Assembly: GCF_035599575.1 (NCBI RefSeq)
Contig: NZ_CP141179.1
Location: 186,001 to 250,000, forward strand
Direction: 5' to 3'
DNA from: Roseovarius sp. Pro17
GTDB taxonomy: Bacteria; Pseudomonadota; Alphaproteobacteria; Rhodobacterales; Rhodobacteraceae
DNA: 64,000 bases
Position numbers and translations under genes: made by a program. The first letter of the stretch is position 1. Each line of letters starts with the position of its first letter. This document shows positions 20,391 to 30,250 of this stretch, one piece after another. The notes below the pieces were generated by a model. The model made no database searches. It saw nothing but the letters and a program-made list of their open reading frames with translations, and was not told where the DNA came from.

Positions 20391-20845
20391 CAGGTCGGCT
20401 CCTCTATCACGTGATCTTCCCAGTCGTCCTCGTCAATCTCGAACTCGGGGACCGTGCGGCTTTGCATTGATACGCCCGCGTCATGCACGCTCTGCGGATC
20501 GCCGGAAATCAGCGGGTGCCAGTCGTATAGCTTCTTGCCCTGCCACAGCAGCTTGTAGGCGCAGGTTTCGGGCATCCAGTAGAGGTTCGCGTCCATGTTC
20601 GTCGGCTTTAACACGATACATTCCGGCACGAACTGGTGGCGGATCGGGTATTGCGCGCAGCGGCAGGTGGTATCGTCAAACAGGCGGCAGGCCACGCGGG
20701 TCATCACGACCTCGCCGGTATCCTCGTCCTCCAGCTTGTTCATGCAGCATTTGCCGCAGCCATCGCAGAGCGCCTCCCATTCGGGGCGGGTCATGCGGGA
20801 CGGGGACGTATCCTCCCAAAAGCGGGGGCGCAACGGGGTGGTCAC
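20390..20845 (-). CDS. YcgN/UPF0260 family cysteine-cluster protein
   Basis: The product has 151 residues. CDGCGKCCMNKLEDEDTG and later CRLFDDTTCRCAQYPIR give the conserved cysteine cluster of this family, probably metal-binding; its function is not established. I chose GTG 20845, which overlaps the ribF stop (GTGA) and has GGAGG just upstream, instead of an ATG at 20878 inside ribF. Both ends overlap neighbours, showing tight translational coupling. Confidence 0.88.
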   Translation of the reverse strand: MTTPLRPRFWEDTSPSRMTRPEWEALCDGCGKCCMNKLEDEDTGEVVMTRVACRLFDDTTCRCAQYPIRHQFVPECIVLKPTNMDANLYWMPETCAYKLLWQGKKLYDWHPLISGDPQSVHDAGVSMQSRTVPEFEIDEDDWEDHVIEEPT

Positions 20846-21771
20846 AACGCCTCCAGTATGCGGCGCGCCTCGGCGCAATCCGCATCCATTTGGGCGATAA
20901 ACGCTTCGAGGCTGTCAAATTTAGCCTCCGGGCGCAGATATTCGACCAAGGCGACCGACAGGTCCGCGCCGTAGAGATCGCCTGAGAAATCAAAGATAAA
21001 CGTTTCGAGGTTGGGCATTTCACCGTTGAACATAGGACGCACACCCAAAGATGCCGCGCCGGTATAGTGTCCCTGATGCGCCCCGTTCAGCACGTCGACC
21101 AGCACCGCATAGACGCCAAAACGCGGCGGGTGCAGGCCCTCGATCGACATGTTGGCCGTGGGATATCCTAGGTCGCGCCCGCGCTGGTCGCCGCCCATGA
21201 CAGTGCCTTCGATTCTGTGCCAATGGCCCAGCATTGCTGCGGCGTCCTGTGCGCGCCCCTCGCTGAGTGCTGTGCGGATCGCGGTCGAGGACACCTCACC
21301 GCGCTGCCCTTCCAGAAGGTCAGCGATGACGACATCAAAGCCCATTTCAGAGCCAAATTCGGCCAGCATTTCTGCGTCACCCGCTCGCTTCGCGCCAAAG
21401 TGAAAATCCTTGCCGACGACGACATTTGACAGGCCGAGACCGTCCTTGATCACACCTTGCGCGAATTCGTGGGGGGGAAGCGCGGCCATCGCAGCGTTAA
21501 AGGGCAGCTCGTAGAGGATATCGACCTCCAGCTTGGCCAGGCGGCTGGTACGGGCGGCAGGACTCATCAGGCGAAAGGGCGGGGCATCGGGCGCGAAAAA
21601 CTCACGCGGATGCGGCTCAAACGTCAGGATGCCCAACGGCGCAGCACTGCTATTGCGGGCCAGATCGATCACCGCACGATGGCCCAGATGCACGCCATCG
21701 AAATTACCGATGGCGGCGCTAGCGCCTTTGGCTGAGGCCGGAACGGCCTTGTAATCGCGGAAAATACGCAT
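20842..21771 (-). CDS. ribF: Bifunctional riboflavin kinase / FAD synthetase
   Basis: The product has 309 residues. The N-terminal FAD synthetase half carries GNFDGVHLGH, the nucleotidyltransferase HxGH-type motif. The C-terminal riboflavin kinase half carries GTVMGGDQRGRDLGYPTANM. The enzyme phosphorylates riboflavin to FMN and adenylates it to FAD. It is the first gene of the ribF, ycgN, ltaE cluster. It uses the ATG at 21771; the 71-bp gap to the MaoC-like gene leaves room for its own promoter. Confidence 0.95.
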   Translation of the reverse strand: MRIFRDYKAVPASAKGASAAIGNFDGVHLGHRAVIDLARNSSAAPLGILTFEPHPREFFAPDAPPFRLMSPAARTSRLAKLEVDILYELPFNAAMAALPPHEFAQGVIKDGLGLSNVVVGKDFHFGAKRAGDAEMLAEFGSEMGFDVVIADLLEGQRGEVSSTAIRTALSEGRAQDAAAMLGHWHRIEGTVMGGDQRGRDLGYPTANMSIEGLHPPRFGVYAVLVDVLNGAHQGHYTGAASLGVRPMFNGEMPNLETFIFDFSGDLYGADLSVALVEYLRPEAKFDSLEAFIAQMDADCAEARRILEAL

Positions 21772-21842
21772 GGGTGAGGCCTAGCGCGGCGCATCGCCCT
21801 TCGCAAGCGACGATGCGCGCAAAGGACGCAGGTGTTTCGCGA

Positions 21843-22286
21843 TCAGTCGAACTTGCGCGAGGGCGCGAGGACGGTCGCCTCACCGATCAGCACCTTTTTG
21901 CCATTGATCATGCAGCGACAGTCCAGTTGAACGCGCCGCTTGGCATGGTCGATCGCGATCACCTCGACCTCGGCATGGACCATGTCGCCGGGGCGCACGG
22001 GCGCGAGAAATTTAAGCGACTGGCCCATGTAGACGGTGCCGTGGCCGGGCAACTGCTCGCCGATGACGGCGGAAATCAGACCGGCGGTCAGCATTCCATG
22101 CGCAATACGTCCCTCGAAAATGGTGTCACGCGCATAGTCGTCATCCAGATGCACCGGGTTGCGATCGGTCGAAACCTCGGCAAAGAGTTCGATATCGCGA
22201 TCGGTGATGACTTTGCGCAGATGGCGCGTCATGCCCATTTCAATGTCTTCGATGCAGATCGTTCCGCGTGGCATATTGTCCAACAT
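21843..22286 (-). CDS. MaoC-family (hot-dog fold) hydratase/dehydratase
   Basis: The product has 147 residues. FAEVSTDRNPVHLDDDYA is the hydratase-2 motif with the catalytic Asp and His; IAHGMLTAGLISAVIGEQLPG is the central hot-dog helix. Relatives hydrate enoyl-CoA thioesters. The exact substrate is unknown and there are no fatty-acid genes beside it. It uses the ATG at 22286; AGGGCC lies upstream. Confidence 0.87.
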   Translation of the reverse strand: MLDNMPRGTICIEDIEMGMTRHLRKVITDRDIELFAEVSTDRNPVHLDDDYARDTIFEGRIAHGMLTAGLISAVIGEQLPGHGTVYMGQSLKFLAPVRPGDMVHAEVEVIAIDHAKRRVQLDCRCMINGKKVLIGEATVLAPSRKFD

Positions 22287-22437
22287 AAGGCCCTCCGAGT
22301 GGTCCTGTAGGTAATATTAAGACGCCATGGCGCCCGATATTGGAACTTTATTACTTTGCAGGCGCAGAAAATCAACCCCCTAAAGTGGCTTTCATTGCCA
22401 GCGGAGGGGCTTTGGCCGGAACGCCGCGCGCCTCAGG

Positions 22438-23313
22438 TCAGCGCAAATGGCCGATTGTATAGGTCGGGCTGGTCATTTCCCGCTCGAAATAGGCTTCAAG
22501 CAGCTTGGGATCGGGCTGATCGCCATTGGTCGTCTCGGACGCGGCAAGTCCGCCGGTGATAAAGAGCGAATCGAGGTTCTCGCCCATCGCCCCGGCAATA
22601 TCGGTGCCGATGCCATCGCCGATGGCCAGTATGCCGGCCTCGCCCACATCCTTGCCAAGGGCGGCAAGGCGGCGGCGTGCCAGATCGTAGATCGGTGGGT
22701 GCGGTTTGCCGAAATAAAGGCTCTCGCCGCCCATTTCGGTATAAAGCCGCGCCAGCGCGCCCGCGCACCATTCGCGCGTGTCGCCCCGGTCGACGACGAT
22801 ATCAGGGTTGGCGCAGAGCAGCTTCATTCCCTTTTGCTTGGCATAGAGGAAGTCGGCGCGGTTCACCGACGGGTCGGCCATCGGATCGAACGGGCCGCAG
22901 CAGACGATGCCGGTCGCCTCATCCAGTGGGACACGGGTGATGTCGACCGGGTTTTCGATCACGTTCATCGGGGCAAAAAACCCCTCGTCACGTTCCCATT
23001 CGCCCATGAAATAGACTTTTTCGCCCACAGCGCCTCGAAACATTGCCGCGCGCGCCGAATCGCCAGAGGTGGCGATGGAATCATAGGCGTCCTTGGGCAC
23101 ACCAAACTGGCCCAGTTGTGCCGCGACGCCCACGCGGGGTTTCGGCGAATTGGTGACCAGAACGACCGTGCCGCCGCCCGCGCGATAGGTTTGCATCGCC
23201 TGAACTGCGTCTGGATAGGCTGTCACGCCATTGTGCAGGCACCCCCAGAGATCGACGAACAGCGCGTCGTAGCGGCTGGAAATTTCGGCGAGCGAATTGA
23301 TGATCTGCGTCAT
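22438..23313 (-). CDS. TIGR01459-type HAD-family hydrolase
   Basis: The product has 291 residues. FVDLWGCLHNG is the HAD motif I region with the nucleophile Asp, VVLVTNSPKPR is motif II, and ILAIGDGIGTDIAGAMGENL holds the metal-binding acidic residues of motif IV. The layout is that of the NagD-like subfamily TIGR01459, common in Rhodobacteraceae, with unknown phosphate substrate. I chose ATG 23313 (TQIINSLAEISSRYDAL), behind GGAGAC; the longer frame to 23448 overlaps the transporter gene. Confidence 0.88.
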   Translation of the reverse strand: MTQIINSLAEISSRYDALFVDLWGCLHNGVTAYPDAVQAMQTYRAGGGTVVLVTNSPKPRVGVAAQLGQFGVPKDAYDSIATSGDSARAAMFRGAVGEKVYFMGEWERDEGFFAPMNVIENPVDITRVPLDEATGIVCCGPFDPMADPSVNRADFLYAKQKGMKLLCANPDIVVDRGDTREWCAGALARLYTEMGGESLYFGKPHPPIYDLARRRLAALGKDVGEAGILAIGDGIGTDIAGAMGENLDSLFITGGLAASETTNGDQPDPKLLEAYFEREMTSPTYTIGHLR

Positions 23314-23432
23314 GGCGGTCTCCTGCTTGGCGATTACGCCAGATATGGCAGGCGCATGGGGCCAAGACCAGAGGCGTGTGCGGTTGCAGCCCGTCGCAGA
23401 GCGAGGCAGGGTGACGAAAAAGGCTGGACAGC

Positions 23433-24335
23433 ATGCAAGACCATTCACACGACGGCCACAGCGGCCACGATCATTCTGGTGGGGGACATTCCCACATCCC
23501 CAAGAACGAGACCAAGATCGCCATTGCCGCCGCGCTGACCGGCACCTTTATGGTGGCGGAGGTGGTTGGGGGTGTCATCTCGGGCTCGCTCGCGCTGATT
23601 GCGGATGCGGGGCATATGCTGACCGATTTCGCGTCGCTGATGCTGGCTTGGCTGGGGTTCCGGCTGGCCCGCCGTCCTGCGGATTGGAAGCGTACATATG
23701 GCTTTGATCGTTTTTCGGTGCTGGCAGCCTTTGTCAACGGCATGTCGCTATTCGCCATTGCCGCATGGATCATGTGGGAGGCGGTCCACCGACTGAGTGC
23801 GCCGCAAGAGGTGTTGGGCGGGGTCATGCTGTGGGTCGCGCTGGGCGGCCTGCTGGTGAATATCATTGCCTTCGTCGTGCTTACACGCGGCGGTGAGGGT
23901 GAAAACCTGAATGTGCGCGCCGCCGCTCTGCATGTGATGGGTGATCTGCTGGGCTCGGTCGCGGCACTGGTCGCGGCGCTGGTGATTATCTGGACCGGCT
24001 GGACGCCGATCGACCCGATCCTGTCGGTGCTGGTTGCGCTGATCATTCTACGCTCGGCGTGGGCCGTGGTGGCGCAAAGTGGGCATATATTGCTGGAAGG
24101 CGCACCTGACGGATTCGATCGGCGCAAGGTGGTCGAGGATCTGTGCGCCGAAGTGCCGGGATTGCGCGACGTCAGCCATGTCCACGCGTGGTCGGTTACG
24201 CAAGAGCGGCCAATGGTGACAATGACCATCGCGCTGAAGGATGGTGTTGATCCGGCTGCGGCCAAGGCCGCAATCCGCGAGCGACTGGAAACGCGGCACG
24301 GCATCGGCCATGCGACTATCGAGCTGGATATGTGA
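23433..24335 (+). CDS. Cation diffusion facilitator (CDF) metal exporter
   Basis: The product has 300 residues. A His-rich N-terminus (DHSHDGHSGHDHSGGGHSH) is followed by six predicted membrane helices and a C-terminal cytoplasmic ferredoxin-like domain (VSHVHAWSVTQERPMVTMTI). The two intramembrane metal sites show DAGHMLTDF and HVMGDLLGS, both of the HxxxD type found in Zn/Cd/Co exporters of the ZitB/CzcD group. It exports Zn2+ or Co2+ in exchange for protons. No metal-responsive regulator is adjacent. Confidence 0.9.
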   Translation: MQDHSHDGHSGHDHSGGGHSHIPKNETKIAIAAALTGTFMVAEVVGGVISGSLALIADAGHMLTDFASLMLAWLGFRLARRPADWKRTYGFDRFSVLAAFVNGMSLFAIAAWIMWEAVHRLSAPQEVLGGVMLWVALGGLLVNIIAFVVLTRGGEGENLNVRAAALHVMGDLLGSVAALVAALVIIWTGWTPIDPILSVLVALIILRSAWAVVAQSGHILLEGAPDGFDRRKVVEDLCAEVPGLRDVSHVHAWSVTQERPMVTMTIALKDGVDPAAAKAAIRERLETRHGIGHATIELDM

Positions 24336-24368
24336 GCGCAGAGGTTTTTCGCGAAGTATTGGTGCCGT

Positions 24369-24660
24369 TCAGCGCGCTGTGTAAAGTGCCACCGCCGCAA
24401 AAGCAGTAGCGATGCCCAGCCCTATGCCATTCCGATCAGGTTCAGCATAAATGCGACGGGTTGCTTGGGCTTCTTGTGCCGCAGAATTTGCTGCGCCAGC
24501 TTGGCCGCCGGCCACCCACCGACGAGATTGCGAGCGTCAGCAGCATCTTTTCACGGGTGCGCCACTCTCGCGCGACCGACTGCCGCCTGTCGCGCAGAAA
24601 GGGCTGCATAGGTTATCGCATTCACGATCAAGCCTACCCCACCCAGCGCCACCGGGTGGG
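24369..24660 (-). pseudogene. DUF1294-family membrane protein remnant, several frameshifts
   Basis: On the minus strand, pieces of one protein lie in order in different frames. VALGGVGLIVNAITYAALSA, a membrane helix, comes first. Then REWRTREKMLLTLAIS in the next frame, GGWPAAKLAQQILRHKKPKQ in the third, and LGIATAFAAVALYTAR, a final helix, after another shift. The order and the GGWP and RHK motifs are those of DUF1294. At least three frameshifts and a stop make a functional protein impossible. It lies between the CDF gene and ppaC. Confidence 0.75.
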
Positions 24661-24664
24661 GTAG
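24634..24664 (-). terminator. Hairpin downstream of ppaC
   Basis: CTACCCCACCC (24634-24644) pairs perfectly with GGGTGGGGTAG (24654-24664). It lies 12 bp after the ppaC stop. There is no T-tract, so it may be a transcript-stabilising or Rho-assisted end. It overlaps the start of the DUF1294 remnant. Confidence 0.55.
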
Positions 24665-24676
24665 TCCGGTCTTGGT

Positions 24677-25597
24677 TTAGACCTTGAGGTTGGGGATGAT
24701 CTGCTTTTTGCGGCTCATCACTCCGGGCAGGACGACAGTGTCGCCTGTGGGCGCGGCGCCGAAGGATTTTTCGGCCAGGCCTTTGACCAGATCGTTGGGG
24801 ATCAGCAGCGTCGCTTCTTCGTTGAGGATATCCACAACAAAGAGCAACACCTGATCGACGCCGTCTTCGGCTGCGACCGTCTCCATCGACTTCATCAGGC
24901 TGTCCTTGCGGTCCAGCACGACCTTGGGCGCGGTCGTTTCCAGAACCGAGACGCGGAATTTGGTGCCCGGCAGCTCGAATTCCTTGCTGTCCATGCGCAG
25001 CAGTTCAGCGTCCGAGAATGCCGAAACGTCGGATTTCGCGGCGAACATCTGGGCGGCGTAATCGCCGATATCAATGCTTAGATCCTTGGCCAGATCATGC
25101 GCGATTGCCTTATCCTCGTCCGTTGTGGTCGGGCTGCGGAATTCCAGCGTGTCGCTGAGGATGCAGGACAGCATCGCGCCTTTGATACCTTCGGGCATCC
25201 GGGCCATATCCTTGCCGATCATCTTGTGCATGAGGGTGGCGGTGCAGGCCAGCGGTTCGATCCGGATTTCCAGTGGGCCGCGCGTCTCCAGCCCGCCGAC
25301 GAGGCGGTGATGGTCGATGATGCTGAGGATATTGGCGTTGTTGATGTTTGCGGGCAGCTCGGACGGGTTGTTGGTGTCGACGATGACGACCGACTGATCG
25401 GACTCGACGTCCTCGATGATCTTGGGCGTCTCGAGGTTCCAGCGTTTCAGAACGAACGCCGCCTCGGTATTTGGCTTGCCCAGAAGGACCGGCTTGGCGC
25501 TCTCGCCCTTGATCTCATTCAGATACCAGGCCCAAATGATGGGCGATCCGGTGCTGTCCGTGTCGGGGGAGGTGTGGCCGAAAACGAGAGTTGTCAT
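24677..25597 (-). CDS. ppaC: Manganese-dependent inorganic pyrophosphatase
   Basis: The product has 306 residues, a family II (DHH) pyrophosphatase. Metal and substrate motifs are GHTSPDTDST near the N-terminus, VDTNNPSEL, IIDHHRLVGG (the DHH motif) and the C-terminal SRKKQIIP, which binds pyrophosphate. It hydrolyses PPi and so drives biosynthetic reactions. No CBS or DRTGG insertion is seen, so it is the simple two-domain form. Confidence 0.95.
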   Translation of the reverse strand: MTTLVFGHTSPDTDSTGSPIIWAWYLNEIKGESAKPVLLGKPNTEAAFVLKRWNLETPKIIEDVESDQSVVIVDTNNPSELPANINNANILSIIDHHRLVGGLETRGPLEIRIEPLACTATLMHKMIGKDMARMPEGIKGAMLSCILSDTLEFRSPTTTDEDKAIAHDLAKDLSIDIGDYAAQMFAAKSDVSAFSDAELLRMDSKEFELPGTKFRVSVLETTAPKVVLDRKDSLMKSMETVAAEDGVDQVLLFVVDILNEEATLLIPNDLVKGLAEKSFGAAPTGDTVVLPGVMSRKKQIIPNLKV

Positions 25598-25694
25598 GAG
25601 GCGCGATCCTTGGCTGAGCGTTGCATTTTGCGCGCCTTATATGCGCGCGATGCGGGCTTGTCACGGGGGCGGGGGGCGGTCAATCTGGGCCCAT

Positions 25695-26399
25695 ATGGAT
25701 AAAATTGTGGAAAAAATTGCCGAAACCGATCTCTATCCGCCCGTCAAGGCGTGGCTGGGCGCGCAGGGATACACCGTCAAGGGCGAGGTGGGTGCGGCCG
25801 ACGTCGTGGCGCAAAAGGGCGGCGAGTTGACCATCGTCGAGCTGAAGCTGGGATTTTCGCTGGTGTTGCTGCAACAGGCTGTGGCGCGGCAGGCGGTCTG
25901 CGATCTGGTTTATGTCGCTGTTCCGCGCTGGCGGGGTAAGGCGGGCTGGCGCGCGTTCAAGGGCAATGTGGGGCTGTGCCGGCGACTGGGTCTGGGCGTT
26001 CTGTCGGTGCAGATCGCCGGAGGCGAAGTTCAGCAGCACGCCGCACCCGGCCCGTTTCAGCCGCGCAAATCGCCAAAGAAGCGCGGTCGGCTGATGCGCG
26101 AATTCGAGGCGCGCGTGGGCGATCCGACGCATGGCGGCACGAATGGGCAGGTGATGACGTCCTATCGGCAGGACGCGCTGGCCTGCGCTGCGCATCTGGT
26201 GGATGCGGGTATGGCAAAGGGGGCCGAGGTGGCGCGCGCGACGGGCGTGGGTCGCGCCACGCGAATCATGGCCGATAATCATCACGGCTGGTTCTTTCGT
26301 GTGGAGCGCGGCGTTTATGCGCTAAGCGAGGCGGGCGCGGCAATCTTGGGAGAAGCGCGCATCAGCGGCGGTTATTTCGTCAACAAAGGTCAATACTGA
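25695..26399 (+). CDS. DUF2161-family putative PD-(D/E)XK nuclease
   Basis: The product has 234 residues. The N-terminal domain shows GAADVVAQ (Asp36) and TIVELKLG (Glu49, Lys51), the spacing of the PD-(D/E)XK active site. RLMREFEARVGDPTHGG follows a Pro/Lys linker, and the C-terminal half looks like a winged-helix DNA-binding domain (GAEVARATGVGRATRIMADNHHGWF, split here for length). No target or partner is known to me. ATG 25695 follows the divergent ppaC promoter region; the longer frame upstream overlaps ppaC and is not family-like. Confidence 0.8.
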   Translation: MDKIVEKIAETDLYPPVKAWLGAQGYTVKGEVGAADVVAQKGGELTIVELKLGFSLVLLQQAVARQAVCDLVYVAVPRWRGKAGWRAFKGNVGLCRRLGLGVLSVQIAGGEVQQHAAPGPFQPRKSPKKRGRLMREFEARVGDPTHGGTNGQVMTSYRQDALACAAHLVDAGMAKGAEVARATGVGRATRIMADNHHGWFFRVERGVYALSEAGAAILGEARISGGYFVNKGQY

Positions 26400-26482
26400 G
26401 GTGAATCGGGCGCTAAGCGTTCCGTGTGATCCGGCGCCTCTGAGCGTTCATATCTACGGCGCTCATTTCCAACATGAGCCAG

Positions 26483-26511
26483 TTGACTTCGTCGTGAGGC
26501 TTGCTTACCTA
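26483..26511 (+). promoter_or_regulatory. Candidate groESL promoter
   Basis: TTGACT (26483-26488) is a good -35 box; 17 bp downstream lies TACCTA (26506-26511), a weak -10. The CIRCE operator begins 8 bp further on, which is where HrcA repressor usually acts. The -10 is uncertain. Confidence 0.4.
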
Positions 26512-26518
26512 CCGGTTG

Positions 26519-26545
26519 TTGGCACTCGCCCAGAGTGAGTGCTAG
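26519..26545. promoter_or_regulatory. CIRCE operator (HrcA binding site) of groESL
   Basis: TTGGCACTC, nine spacer bases, then GAGTGCTAG. The consensus is TTAGCACTC-N9-GAGTGCTAA, so there is one mismatch in each arm and the spacing is exact. It lies 52 bp upstream of groES. HrcA repression, relieved on heat shock, is the expected control. Confidence 0.92.
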
Positions 26546-26597
26546 CGGCCCAACATAGGGCCGTATAAACGTAATTTTGAGTTAAGGAGCCTCAGAG

Positions 26598-26885
26598 ATG
26601 GCATTTACACCGCTGCACGACCGCGTCCTCGTTCGCCGTATCGAAGGTGAAGACAAGACCAAGGGCGGTCTGATCATTCCCGATAGCGCCAAAGAAAAGC
26701 CCAGCGAAGGCGAAATTGTCTCGGTCGGCGAAGGCGCCCGCAAGGATAGCGGCGAGCTGATCGAAATGGCCGTGAAGGCCGGCGATCGCATCCTGTTCGG
26801 CAAATGGTCGGGCACAGAAATCACGATCGACGGCGAAGAGCTGCTGATCATGAAGGAGAGCGATATTCTGGGCAAAATGGCCTGA
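26598..26885 (+). CDS. groES: Co-chaperonin GroES
   Basis: The product has 95 residues. [19 protein letters not shown] is the conserved start, followed by the mobile loop ([17 protein letters not shown]) that docks onto GroEL. It forms the heptameric lid of the folding chamber. AAGGAG precedes the ATG. groEL follows 74 bp later in the same transcript, behind the CIRCE operator at 26519. Confidence 0.98.
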   Translation: MAFTPLHDRVLVRRIEGEDKTKGGLIIPDSAKEKPSEGEIVSVGEGARKDSGELIEMAVKAGDRILFGKWSGTEITIDGEELLIMKESDILGKMA

Positions 26886-26956
26886 TATCGCGCGATGCCG
26901 CGCCGCCCCATAGGGCAGGCGTGCATTGACCTGAAACACTAATTCGAAGGAATTGA

Positions 26957-28600
<1,644 letters not shown>

Positions 28601-28662
28601 GATACGTTGATTTCGCTTCGCGAATTCAACTGACCGCATCAAACCAAACGCCGAATAATGAA

Positions 28663-28691
28663 GGGGTCGCCTTACCGGGCGGCCCCTTTTT
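28663..28691 (+). terminator. Rho-independent terminator of groESL
   Basis: GGGGTCGCC (28663-28671) pairs with GGCGGCCCC (28678-28686) with one G-T pair, followed by five T. It lies about 60 bp after the groEL stop. Confidence 0.88.
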
Positions 28692-29199
28692 CATTGTGCC
28701 ACCGGCCTCGCAAAAAGAGAAATTGGCCCCCGACGGCAATAGTCCGAGGTGAGCAAGGCCTGTGACATTTAATCTGAGCTGAACTTATGGTCTCTCTCTG
28801 ATGTGTGCAAAGGTGTGTCGCATGCCTGTTTGGGAGCATGTGATGCGTTTGCCCTATTCTGAGGCTGCCATCGGCCAATGCCTCTTACTGGTGCTGGCAT
28901 CCGCCGCAGGATCTACGAAAAGCGCACGTTGTCGCTCGAAGCCCAAATTGTGAGAGTGATCGTATCCCTCGGTGCTAATTGACCAACCTTCTGTCCGCCA
29001 ATCTGAGAATACCACAGCGCCGCTATCAGTTGCGCAGTCCAGATAAGCGGCCGCGCCTGGTGGCGGCCCAGCGTTTTTCCAATTCGGCTTTTGAATTGTG
29101 CCTTGGCTCCATGGGGCCATTGATAAAAGTGGCAGGAAGCGGCGGGAGCGGTCGAGTTTCGCAGATGCCTCCCGCGCCTCGACGTGGTAGAACGTGATC
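28692..29199. other. 508-bp region with no recognised gene
   Basis: No reading frame here resembles a known protein. A minus-strand frame of 126 codons (28854-29234) overlaps the start of the GNAT gene and has no convincing ribosome site. The sequence is less GC-rich than its surroundings between about 28740 and 29000, which could mark old acquired DNA or regulatory sequence. Confidence 0.5.
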
Positions 29200-29670
29200 A
29201 TGATATTGCGATTTCCGGAGTTCAGTCGTGACATGCGGCGCGGCGAAGAGGGCGCGATCGATGCGCTGTTGCACCGCGCCTTTGATGGCGTGCGCGAGGC
29301 ACAGCTGGTGGCGGCACTGCGCCGTGCGGGTGATATCGCGGGCGAAGTGGTACTGCCGTTTCAGGGAGGCGTCGTTGGTTATTACGCGCTGTCGCGGATG
29401 CGCGCGCCAGAAGATTGGCTGTGCGTCGCCGTGGTCGCTATCGACCCTGACTGGCAGGGCAGCGGGCATGGCCGTCGGCTTATTGGCGTTTTGGGCGAAT
29501 GGGCGCGTCTGAGCGGGCGGCATGTGGTGACGACGGGGCCTGCCGGGTTTTTCGAGCGTGCCGGGTTCGTCACCGCATCTATAGACGGTGCCGAGGTGAT
29601 GCTGGCCGGGCCGGGTGGGGCCACAGACAATACGTCCCTGATTTATCCGGCTGCGTTTGGAAGCCGCTGA
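29200..29670 (+). CDS. GNAT-family N-acetyltransferase
   Basis: The product has 156 residues from ATG 29200 (a GTG two codons upstream is possible). VAVVAIDPDWQGSGHGRRLI is the acetyl-CoA-binding motif A (Q/RxxGxG/A), and GFFERAGF is the typical motif B Tyr/Phe region. The N-terminal RRGEEGAIDALLHRAF is like the YhbS subgroup. The acceptor substrate is unknown. Confidence 0.87.
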   Translation: MILRFPEFSRDMRRGEEGAIDALLHRAFDGVREAQLVAALRRAGDIAGEVVLPFQGGVVGYYALSRMRAPEDWLCVAVVAIDPDWQGSGHGRRLIGVLGEWARLSGRHVVTTGPAGFFERAGFVTASIDGAEVMLAGPGGATDNTSLIYPAAFGSR

Positions 29671-29739
29671 TACGGTTGTTGTTTCGGCGCTCGCGCTGGC
29701 CGGGTGTATCGTGCCGGACGACTGCGCATTTACGCTGCA

Positions 29740-30243
29740 TCATTGCGCCTTGCGGATGGCCGTGACCTCAAGCTCGATCATGCCGCTGGGGCGGGGCCAC
29801 TCGACCACATCGCCGATCTGCGCCTCAAGCAGCGCGCGTGCCAAGGGCGAGGGGGCGCCGATCAGACCCGCGTCGGGGTCTGCTTCGTCTTCGCCAACAA
29901 TGGTATACGTGGCAGAGCGACCGTCCTCGTCCAGAACGTCGACCACCGCACCGAATTGCACGCGGGGATAGTCGCCATCGGGCGGCGCTACCAGCATGGC
30001 CGAGCTGATGCGCGCCTCGACATAGCGCAGATCGCGTTCGGCCACGGCAAGGGGGTAGGATGCCTCGGGATCGTCTGGCGCAGATCGCAGTCGGGCGACA
30101 TCTGCCTCCAGCACCTCGGCGCGCGCCTGAAGCTGCGCCAGCCCCGCGGGCGTGACGTGATTGGGATGTGGCGAGATCGGCAGATCGTCCAGCCGCTGTG
30201 GCGTGGTGCTGCCGTCGTCTTCCTTGGTGAAGGCCTTGTTCAT
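29740..30243 (-). CDS. GreA/GreB-family transcription factor
   Basis: The product has 167 residues. An N-terminal region with VTPAGLAQLQARAEVLEADV and a further helical stretch (AVAERDLRYVEARISS) gives the coiled coil that enters the RNA polymerase secondary channel. The C-terminal FKBP-like domain shows VQFGAVVDVLDEDGRSATYT, VGEDEADPDAGLIG and SPLARALLEAQIGDVVEW. The housekeeping greA would be elsewhere, so this is probably a GreB-like paralogue or regulator. Acidic tip residues in the coiled coil are not obvious, so cleavage activity is uncertain. Confidence 0.82.
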   Translation of the reverse strand: MNKAFTKEDDGSTTPQRLDDLPISPHPNHVTPAGLAQLQARAEVLEADVARLRSAPDDPEASYPLAVAERDLRYVEARISSAMLVAPPDGDYPRVQFGAVVDVLDEDGRSATYTIVGEDEADPDAGLIGAPSPLARALLEAQIGDVVEWPRPSGMIELEVTAIRKAQ

Positions 30244-30250
30244 ATCAGTC

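Noticed and set aside
24451..24687. 78-codon plus-strand frame between the CDF gene and ppaC
   Set aside because: It is a shadow of the DUF1294 remnant on the opposite strand.
28854..29234. 126-codon minus-strand frame
   Set aside because: It overlaps the 5' end of the GNAT gene, lacks a ribosome site and resembles nothing I know.
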